Source of the DNA: Rahnella rivi
GTDB taxonomy: Bacteria; Pseudomonadota; Gammaproteobacteria; Enterobacterales; Enterobacteriaceae
Assembly: GCF_019049655.1 (NCBI RefSeq)
Contig: NZ_JAFMOX010000038.1
Coordinates: 1 to 37,625 of the forward strand
DNA length: 37,625 bases
Direction of reading: 5' to 3'
The notes under the pieces were generated by a model. The model worked only from the letters and a program-made list of their open reading frames with translations. It had not been told where the DNA came from and did not search any database. Shown in pieces: positions 1 through 6,757 of the stretch. Position numbers and translations under genes: made by a program. Each line of letters starts with the position of its first letter. Positions within the stretch are counted from its first letter, which is position 1.

Positions 1-186
1 ATATTCTATTTCCTCGTAAGCTTGAGTTGTAGATGTTTTTTTTAAATATTCATAATCACTCTTACCGGAAAGAAACTCTTTTTTTAAATTAATTGCTTCA
101 TTCATTGAAAAGCAAATATTATCGGCAGAAAATGCGTTTGAAGATAATGAAATTAAACACAAAAAAATATTTTCAAAAATTCCCAC
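1..186 (-). CDS. Putative secreted immunity protein, 3' end outside window
   Basis: The reading frame runs off the left edge of the window. From a GTG at 186 it encodes a short hydrophobic stretch (IFLCLISLSS) followed by NAFSA, which looks like a signal peptide with a cleavage site, then a charged, Lys/Glu-rich start of a mature domain. No ATG is available at the front, so the start is uncertain; a purine-rich AAGGTGG lies at the proposed GTG. It begins 8 nt after the stop of the toxin-tail remnant at 194-491, the arrangement seen for effector/immunity pairs elsewhere in this window. That position and the predicted export are the only grounds for calling it an immunity protein. The family is not recognised. 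Confidence 0.45.
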   Translation of the reverse strand, partial: MGIFENIFLCLISLSSNAFSADNICFSMNEAINLKKEFLSGKSDYEYLKKTSTTQAYEEIEY

Positions 187-193
187 CTTAAAT

Positions 194-491
194 TTATCGA
201 GTTTTACCATCATCTGGTGATATTGGTGTTGAACCAATTAATTTTCTCAGCTCATTTATATTTTTATATTGAGGCACTAAATCACCACCAGATTTCATCA
301 CCTCTTCATACGTTTTGCCCCTAACGTGACCTTGAATGGATGAGGAGGTTTCGCTCATTAGTTTTCCCAGAAACCGCATGAGCAATGTTCTCAACGCAAT
401 AAGCCTCTACAGTACAGAAAGCCAGGGTAATGGCTTGGGCTGTAACGGGCGTAATGATGGGGCCGGGTATGGTGTTTATATTTACGGGCAT
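194..491 (-). pseudogene. Effector C-terminal remnant (frameshifted)
   Basis: Two overlapping frames together read as one small protein tail. From an ATG at 491 the first frame gives a hydrophobic stretch (PGPIITPVTAQAITLAF) and then VENIAHAVSGKT; a one-base shift near position 360 continues into SETSSSIQGHVRGKTYEEV and ends DDGKTR at 194. Neither frame alone makes a convincing gene. The composition, a Pro/Gly/Ala-rich hydrophobic segment followed by a polar tail, resembles the ends of T6SS or polymorphic toxins, and a signal-peptide gene follows at once. I infer a displaced toxin end rather than an independent gene. The toxin type is unknown. The shift could also be a sequencing error. Confidence 0.4.
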
Positions 492-675
492 TGGAGGATT
501 TGATTATTAAATGTCATAGGTCAAATTAAACTGAGGCGTAAATTAATAGCGCATTTAACCTAACTAACAATTATTTTAATAAATAAAATACACAGAATTT
601 TTTTAAAAACAATTACTATATCAGTCTGAAAAGTGAAATTTTTTGGTCAGTAAATAAGCATTCTGTGGCGAGTAC

Positions 676-1425
676 CTATGGCAATTTAAGTTTTTTTGCT
701 GCATCTTGTAAAACGAAATGCGGTAAAACAACACTACTATTACCAAAGTGACATTTTATATCATTTACTTTCATGGTGAAAATACCAAAATCGACGATTT
801 TATTCCATTTGCCATTATTATCTTTTATCAATATAACATCATTAACATCTATTGCATTACCCGTCCCATTAATAACTCCTGAATTTTTATCTAGGCTAGT
901 ACCACAGAAATATGCGATTGAAGATGTTTTACACAATCTGGTAACGACGAACTGCTGATCCTTATCCTCTCGGATAGCATCAAGTATGCTTTTTCTTTCA
1001 GGAATTCCTTTATCAACAGGTAAACATATATCATTGGTTTTTTTTATCTCAGACAATAAGCTTTCTAACTCTCCGGATAGATGACATGTTACCTTAGTGT
1101 TTTTCGATGAAAAAGAATTAAAATTAGCAATTTCCTTCCAATTATCATCATCACTCCGCTTCAACAGCATGTCATATACTGTGACAAAATTATTCATTTC
1201 AAAATGATCACCGTTATCATATTGCGGAACACCACAGAAATACGCATAATCTTTAAAATATAGAGCTTTATGCACTGAGAAGTTCACATTGTTTAAATTT
1301 TCATAATTACTTCTAACGGCATTTATAAGTGAGTTGTGAGTAACATCTTTATCATTCGTCGCCAAAGACTTTCCACTCATAGAAATATAAATTATTATAA
1401 AAAAAAGATTATGTACCTTGATCAT
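676..1425 (-). CDS. Secreted protein with two tandem Cys-containing repeats, probable immunity protein
   Basis: This encodes 249 aa with an N-terminal hydrophobic signal segment (LFFIIIYISMSGKSLA). The mature part contains two related units, about residues 34-116 and 148-227. Each has AYFCG (61-65 and 171-175), a Trp about 35 residues later (W96, W207), an aromatic F-containing strand and a final CH motif (CHLSG at 114, CHFGN at 225). The spacing suggests one disulfide per repeat, in keeping with a periplasmic protein. No upstream effector is preserved: the IS3 remnant lies directly before it and may have replaced the partner. Context and export suggest an orphan T6SS immunity protein. The family is not recognised and the function is inferred from context only. 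Confidence 0.6.
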   Translation of the reverse strand: MIKVHNLFFIIIYISMSGKSLATNDKDVTHNSLINAVRSNYENLNNVNFSVHKALYFKDYAYFCGVPQYDNGDHFEMNNFVTVYDMLLKRSDDDNWKEIANFNSFSSKNTKVTCHLSGELESLLSEIKKTNDICLPVDKGIPERKSILDAIREDKDQQFVVTRLCKTSSIAYFCGTSLDKNSGVINGTGNAIDVNDVILIKDNNGKWNKIVDFGIFTMKVNDIKCHFGNSSVVLPHFVLQDAAKKLKLP

Positions 1426-1468
1426 GACTCACTCCCATTACTTGGGTTGTTAATATCTAAAAAGGAAT

Positions 1469-2638
1469 TCATCCTGTAAGCACACCCGTTTTAGCTCCAC
1501 ACAAATTTTGAGTTTTCGTCTTCTCAGCCATCAGCCGGTATTCTTCCGGCGTCAGGTTATTCAGGGATTCATGGGGCCGCTCACTTTTGTATTCCTTCAG
1601 CCAGCATTCCGTTATTTCCCGTGCTTCATTCAGTGTTCTGAACAGATAAAAAACCATTATTTCTGTCCGGTCCGGTCCGGTCCGGTCCGTTCGGTTAAAC
1701 CGTTCGATAAATGCATTTTGCGTCGGTTTGCCTGGCTTGATAAATTCCAGCATTATGCCATGGGCCTCAGCCCATTGTGCCTGAGCCAGCGATATCAGTT
1801 CCGGCCCGTTATCCATTCACATCTTCAGCGGATATCCTCGGTTTGCCACTATTCTGTCCAGCACCCTCACAACGCGCTGCGCCGGGATATTTAGGTCAAT
1901 TTAGATGGCCAGAGCCTCGCGGTTAAAATCATCCACGAGGTTGAAGGTCCGAAAACATTGGCCACATGTCAGGGCGTCGTGCATAAAATCAATCGGCCAG
2001 CTTTGGTTGAGTACTTCCGGCGTTGCCAGCGGAGCCGGATTGCGCACCGTCAGGCGTTGTTTACCCTCACGACAAAAATTCAGTTTTAGTAGACAGTAAA
2101 TCCGGTGTACACGTTTGTGGTTCCACACGTGCCACAGCATGCTAAGTACCTGAAAAAGCATCTTAAATCCTTAGCGGGGATAGCGTTCAGCTGCCTTAGT
2201 CAGCCTCTGGATCACCGGTTCATCATGTCGCGTATCAGGTTGATAACGAATCACCGTCCTGCGCAACGATAACATCCTGCATGCCTGGCGTATGCTCATC
2301 GTAAACTGCGTGGTCAGATAGCTGACGAGCTCACGCTTTATCGTTGGTTTTAAAGCTTTTTTTTCGATGACGTCTTTCAACGCCCGGCATTCCAAACTCA
2401 GATCGGCAAACATCTGCTTCAGACGACGATTCTCGTCCTCAAGATCTTTGATTTTTTTCATATCAGCGGCTTCCATCCCGCCATATATTGCTTTCCAGTT
2501 GTAGTAGTTGGCTTCGGAAATAGTGGCTTCGCGACAGACATCTTTGACGATCCTGCCAGCCTCGACTGATTTCAGGACGGCGATGATCTGGTGCTCAGTG
2601 AATCGGATCTTGCGCATAGCGATCTCCTCAGGTGACAC
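1469..2638 (-). mobile_element. Decayed IS3-family element (orfA-orfB in one frame, three nonsense mutations)
   Basis: The start MRKIRFTEHQIIAVLKS at 2617, preceded by GAGGAGATCGCT, is typical of IS3-family OrfA (IS51/IS407-like groups), with a helix-turn-helix and a leucine-zipper-like KIKDLEDENRRLKQM. OrfB sequence follows in the same frame (KRELVSYL, then WNHKRVHRIYCLLKLNF, the DDE-core MDNGPELIS and FIERFNRT) and ends with PHESLNNLTPEEYRLMAEK. Normally orfB lies in the -1 frame; here the slippery site is an A8 run (2358-2365), which fuses the two frames. OrfB is broken by in-frame stops at about 2169 (TAA for Tyr), 1900 (TAA for Glu) and 1817 (TGA for Arg). Terminal inverted repeats and target duplications were not identified, so the element ends are approximate. 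Confidence 0.85.
1666..1690. repeat. Pentanucleotide TCCGG tandem repeat inside the transposase remnant
   Basis: Four perfect TCCGG units and a fifth imperfect unit (TCCGT) lie in tandem. On the coding strand they give the odd peptide RTDRTGPDRTEI where IS3-family OrfB usually has a short Arg-Thr-x-Arg-Thr-Glu segment. The reading frame is kept, consistent with an insertion of three 5-bp units (15 bp). Confidence 0.75.
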
Positions 2639-2835
2639 AATTAGTATGTCGGAAGATCTCTAAAAGTGAATCTGCAGGTTAAGCGGGATAATTACAATAT
2701 TCACTTTGCTTTTATAAAAAATCAATATTATTTAATCTGATTCATTAGGTGGTTTCGTGTTATTAAAGTTTAGCTTAAGTATGTTATATCACTATCGATA
2801 TGAAATATTAATGTGTATAAATATTGTCAATATGC

Positions 2836-3336
2836 TTATTGGGGGAATTTATTATATGACCATCTTTTTGGTTTTTGGCATTTTTCAGATATGCTATCTA
2901 ATTCCCCCAGCATTTTTTTATCGATATCTTTAGCCTCTCCAGTCTGTGTATTTACAATATAACCTCCACCTGTATCTAAAAATGCATTAACATTATCAGA
3001 TAGGAAAATCGCACCAAAAATACCGTGGCTTACCAAGTTGGTTGCTATTGTTTTTTTTGTTTTTAGATCGAATATCACATACTCATTGTCAGCTGGGCTA
3101 CCGTCAACAAATTTTACAGGATACCCCCACAAAACCATTTTTTCTCCTGAGCAATTAACCTCATAGCCATTTATGGAAATATTAAATATATATATATTGC
3201 TCGATTTGTAATCTGTAATGTTCAATTTGTTATTTGCTAAGCTCGTTATCTCTAGTTTTTGTTGGGATGAATAGCATTCATTAATTAAAAAGATGAATGA
3301 GAATAAGGCAATGGTTAGTGTCGATTTCCTTTTCAT
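2836..3336 (-). CDS. Secreted immunity-like protein paired with the GH19 tail remnant
   Basis: The start is taken at the ATG of MKRKSTLTIALFSFIF, which is preceded by GAGGTTATA. The GAGG overlaps the TGA stop of the upstream toxin fragment, so the two are probably translationally coupled. The product is 166 aa with a clear signal peptide (positive MKRK, hydrophobic core, cleavage near NECYSS). The mature part is beta-rich, with a Gly-rich stretch (DTGGGYIVNTQTGEA) and two widely spaced cysteines. A longer start at 3363 exists but would put MITLKFEVI before the signal peptide. The family is not recognised; the role as a periplasmic immunity protein against a peptidoglycan hydrolase is inferred from the neighbour. 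Confidence 0.6.
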   Translation of the reverse strand: MKRKSTLTIALFSFIFLINECYSSQQKLEITSLANNKLNITDYKSSNIYIFNISINGYEVNCSGEKMVLWGYPVKFVDGSPADNEYVIFDLKTKKTIATNLVSHGIFGAIFLSDNVNAFLDTGGGYIVNTQTGEAKDIDKKMLGELDSISEKCQKPKRWSYNKFPQ

Positions 3337-3343
3337 TATAACC

Positions 3344-3622
3344 TCAAATTTTAATGTTATCACCTAAAATACTAAATATTCTTAGCGTATGTTTCCACCT
3401 ATCACTATCTTGAGTATATCCGCCATTGATTGCATGTGTGACTACTCTAGAATGTTCAAAGGTCATATTTCGCTCAACAATTACTTTGTTTATAGAGCGA
3501 TATCCTGCTGAGGCAGACCCACCGTTCCAGTACCAACCACTTGCATCAATTGAACTATACGGGTCCACAGATAGTAATTGAGGGTTATTAATAATCGGTG
3601 CGCGTTCTGATGTAGTATTATT
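3344..3622 (-). pseudogene. Orphan C-terminal fragment of a GH19-like peptidoglycan hydrolase effector
   Basis: The open frame starts just after a TAA at 3623-3625 and has no proper start codon. It reads through SERAPIINNPQLL, then PYSSIDASGWYWNGG, and ends with RVVTHAINGGYTQDSDRW and about 18 more residues. The ASGWYW and VTxAINGG motifs are typical of the C-terminal half of GH19-like lysozyme/chitinase domains. The same pattern (PY..ID..., VTQAINGG) is seen at the end of the intact effector at 4442-6742, so this is an alternative end of the same effector family, lacking the catalytic Glu and everything before it. Its stop is coupled to the signal-peptide gene at 2836-3336. Confidence 0.7.
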
Positions 3623-3702
3623 TTAAAATATTAATTTAACTAATATTTTCATCATGCAAATTAGGAGTTTTTTTCAGTTAAGGCTATCTTGGTCAATAGG
3701 GA

Positions 3703-4455
3703 TTATTTTTTATCAAGCAACAGTTCTCCTCCTAACTCCTTCAGTGATGCCTTGCCACTAAACAATATTTGACATTTTGACTTTATATCCTCATCACTAT
3801 TTTTTGAAGATCTGAAAATAACTCTACCTTTATTTATTATATCCCACACACCTGGAAATGAATCAATTGAGCACCCTAAGCTTTCAGGGTAAACATATCT
3901 CCCATCTAATGATATTCGCCCGCTATATTCATTTTCTAGATTAAATCCATTTTCAGAATATGATGATTCGCTGAAAAAACCATCAGCTGAAATGATATTT
4001 TTCTTCGTATTAAAGTTCGACACTAAAGCTGTGTATGTTCTGCTTTGAACGTCTTCTAATATCATGAGGAGATATATTTTTTTATCAAAATTCATATCAA
4101 CAACTACACCAAGTGGTATAGAGAAGGGAACAGGTACTTTGTGTAAAAGTACTTTATTATTTTGACAATTAACAAGTTCATTAACGTACAAATAAGAATC
4201 CGTGTTGGCCAAAACAATAGCTTTCCCATCAGTTGTCCGCGATATAACTCCTGCACCTTGTGAAAATTTACTCTCCCAATTTTCAATCAGACAAGTGTGT
4301 TTTTTATCATTATTAGTGATGTGCATTACATCGTGATTAATTTTGTCGAGAAAAAAATTATTTTTGTCAACTTTCACTTGATTGTAATATAGCGACGCAT
4401 GAGATATCACCGGCGTTAAAATAATCATAAAAATCATTTTTTTAGCAAATATCAT
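3703..4455 (-). CDS. Periplasmic immunity protein for the M23/GH19 effector
   Basis: This encodes 250 aa. The N-terminus (MIFAKKMIFMIILTPVISHAS) is a signal peptide with an SHA-S cleavage site. The start ATG at 4455 lies inside the last codons of the effector gene, giving a 14-nt overlap and probable translational coupling. The mature domain is beta-rich with four cysteines (HTCLIENW, VNCQNN, LGCSID, SKCQIL) that could form two disulfides. No known family is recognised. The tight overlap with a peptidoglycan-hydrolase effector and the predicted periplasmic location support a role in blocking that enzyme in the producing cell. Confidence 0.7.
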   Translation of the reverse strand: MIFAKKMIFMIILTPVISHASLYYNQVKVDKNNFFLDKINHDVMHITNNDKKHTCLIENWESKFSQGAGVISRTTDGKAIVLANTDSYLYVNELVNCQNNKVLLHKVPVPFSIPLGVVVDMNFDKKIYLLMILEDVQSRTYTALVSNFNTKKNIISADGFFSESSYSENGFNLENEYSGRISLDGRYVYPESLGCSIDSFPGVWDIINKGRVIFRSSKNSDEDIKSKCQILFSGKASLKELGGELLLDKK

Positions 4456-6742
4456 TCAAAGATCCCTTTGCATTATTTGTCATGGTTATTCTTCTTTGCA
4501 GACCATTATCGCCACCATTAATCGCTTGGGTGACTGCGGCTATAGCATTGTCATTCATAGTATTTTCAGCTTCATCAAGATCAATACTTCTAATGGTTCG
4601 CCCTCTAAAACAAATAATATAAAAAGATCCAGAGTCAATACAATTGTATGGAGACTCTGTTATTTTTTGTGGTTCTTCTATATTTGCTGGTCGCAATCTC
4701 ATTGCTTCAGCATTTTTTTCGCGATATTGCGGATCATCCCACCAATGGTTATCGAAAGAGTCCTTTTGTAACCAGCCTCTATAGACCCAGTAGTCAGCAT
4801 ATTTGTCGCGCCCAGTCAACATTTTAAAGCCGCGTCCACGGAACTTCTGAGCATCAATATTTCCGCAGTTCCCATTACTCCAGCTGTATGAAGCTGCAAT
4901 GAGCCCACCATTTCGGTTATATTTACTACCAGAAAAGTAATTATCTATTTCGTCAGGTTGCGAACCATACCAATGCCCTAAAACACTTTCGCGTTCTGCA
5001 GATTTTGTTACTATGCCACCACCGACCTGCCTACCATTCACAACACTTTGTGTTTGACTAACTTCTTGCATAGCTGTTAATGAACTAGATTCAACTGCAC
5101 CTTGCCCTAAAAAATGACTTTGCCTATTAGGTGTAAGAATATTGTATTTTCTCATCACTAGGTTTAGTGCCACGTAATACTCATCTACCGCTATTTCTCT
5201 GTATTGAATTGTTGCTGCATTTCTTGATGTATTCAGTTCTGAGGTCATTATTTTTTTTAAATTTGCCGAGTCCAGCCACCCACATTTCCTAAAATGTGCT
5301 ATAAACGAAATAGGGTGAAAGTGCCATACTCGTCCTGTAGGTAATCCACTGATATCAAAACATAATGCTTTGGCGTGTTCGATAAGCGCATTCCAGTCGG
5401 CTTCTGCCATTGCAGTATCATTTGCAGCTTGTTCAAAAGAAGATGCATCTTGTGCATTTAACACGCTCATATCAGGATTTATATTATCGAATGCATACCC
5501 TGAAGCATTATTCCAATTGGTATCTATCTGACGGTTTGCTTTTTGATTCTCAAGGCTTTCATTCACCACGGTTGTTTTCAGCCACAACAGACGTTTTTCT
5601 ACTGTTGCGGCATCCCATTCCAATGGGAAATGGCAAATTAAGCCCCGCATATCGTCACCAAAACGGCATAGCACCTGCTCTGAATTGCATTGGCTGTTTT
5701 CATCTTTATCGTCATCAACTAGTTGCCAGCCGACCCAGTGCGGGAAATCACCATCACTAAACTTTTTTACTGCAGGAAGGGCGAGGTTTACGACTCCTTT
5801 GCCACCCGGATAACTGATGGTTCGCCACAATGGGGCGTCGGCAGGGACCAATGCTTCATAGTCGGTGTTGATGACCCGCCCAAACCTTAACAGCTCATAA
5901 CCTGCACTTTGGCTTTGCGGGTATAACTTCTTAGCCTGCGCATACAAGTTGTATTCGTAATCTGCACCATCGGCGTTTACCAGTTTCTCACCTACTTCGC
6001 TGTATTTTCCATTAGAGAACACGCCTTTCTTACGCGTGAGCATGGTGCACTTACCCTTGTCAAAGCTCATGCTGACAAAGAGAGGTTCGGAACTGATATA
6101 GACTTCAGCTTCAGTGGCTGTGGTTGCGTTGTTGGTCGGCGCGTGGCTGTAAAATTTGGTGCCTGTTGGCAGATAAAAATGCATATCACCATAAATCGCA
6201 TCTGTTCGACCATTTTTCGTCAAATCCAGTTCCGGCTTCGTGCGGCCCACTAATTTTGCCAAATTAGCATCATCACAAAATATCTGGAAATGGACTGCAT
6301 TACGCCCATCAACCTGGCCGACTGTGCCCAGCGGATCTTTTCGATAAACTTTCTCACCTGTTTTTACCGCGACATTAATAGAAGCCAAATGCATATAGAG
6401 TGAGAAATAAACGACTTTGGCATTTTCACCTGAACCGATCTCAGTTTCATGTTTCAACAAAACGTAGCCGCAATCCGTAGCGCCATTGTAGTTATAAGGC
6501 GGAATGCCTTTTTTATCACCGACTGGCTGGCGGAGAGAGTGCACAATGCCCTCTGCGATAGCTCGGATCTTTTCTGCCGTACCGCCGCTGTCAGTATGAG
6601 GAATATGTATACCTCCGTGCCACGAGCGATGGCTATTTATGGGAAAACCGCGCTCAGGATCTACAGGCATCATTCTGGAGGCCCAGGAAGCATCGACTTC
6701 TGAGTCGGACTTATCTTTTAAAAATAAAGGGCTGATAATCAT
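4442..6742 (-). CDS. T6SS peptidoglycan-hydrolase effector with M23-like and GH19-like domains
   Basis: This encodes 766 aa and starts 16 nt after vgrG, with AGGA about 10 nt before the ATG. Residues about 35-160 resemble an M23 (LytM-type) metallopeptidase: SWHGGIHIP at 40-48, YMHL at 116-119 and VHFQIF at 150-155. The usual HxxxD and HxH metal sites read HxxxH (H42, H46) and HxQ (H151, Q153). A central beta-rich region leads to a GH19-like lysozyme fold at about 525-750: GQGAVESSS with candidate catalytic Glu551, a second candidate Glu560, FRGRGFKMLTG at 634-643 and AAVTQAINGGDNG near the end. The likely role is cleavage of target-cell peptidoglycan in the periplasm after VgrG-mediated delivery. 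No signal peptide is present, as expected for T6SS cargo. M23 activity is doubtful; the GH19 part looks intact. Confidence 0.85.
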   Translation of the reverse strand: MIISPLFLKDKSDSEVDASWASRMMPVDPERGFPINSHRSWHGGIHIPHTDSGGTAEKIRAIAEGIVHSLRQPVGDKKGIPPYNYNGATDCGYVLLKHETEIGSGENAKVVYFSLYMHLASINVAVKTGEKVYRKDPLGTVGQVDGRNAVHFQIFCDDANLAKLVGRTKPELDLTKNGRTDAIYGDMHFYLPTGTKFYSHAPTNNATTATEAEVYISSEPLFVSMSFDKGKCTMLTRKKGVFSNGKYSEVGEKLVNADGADYEYNLYAQAKKLYPQSQSAGYELLRFGRVINTDYEALVPADAPLWRTISYPGGKGVVNLALPAVKKFSDGDFPHWVGWQLVDDDKDENSQCNSEQVLCRFGDDMRGLICHFPLEWDAATVEKRLLWLKTTVVNESLENQKANRQIDTNWNNASGYAFDNINPDMSVLNAQDASSFEQAANDTAMAEADWNALIEHAKALCFDISGLPTGRVWHFHPISFIAHFRKCGWLDSANLKKIMTSELNTSRNAATIQYREIAVDEYYVALNLVMRKYNILTPNRQSHFLGQGAVESSSLTAMQEVSQTQSVVNGRQVGGGIVTKSAERESVLGHWYGSQPDEIDNYFSGSKYNRNGGLIAASYSWSNGNCGNIDAQKFRGRGFKMLTGRDKYADYWVYRGWLQKDSFDNHWWDDPQYREKNAEAMRLRPANIEEPQKITESPYNCIDSGSFYIICFRGRTIRSIDLDEAENTMNDNAIAAVTQAINGGDNGLQRRITMTNNAKGSLNDIC

Positions 6743-6757
6743 ATTTTTAACGTCCTG

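Noticed and set aside
1666..1690. Short tandem repeats considered as a CRISPR or integron-type array.
   Set aside because: Units are 5 bp with no spacers and lie inside a transposase frame.
1440..2700. Terminal inverted repeats for the IS3 remnant.
   Set aside because: Candidate ends (TGTAAGCACACC near 1475 and TGCAGATTCAC near 2680 on the opposite strand) match only weakly, so exact element borders are not claimed.
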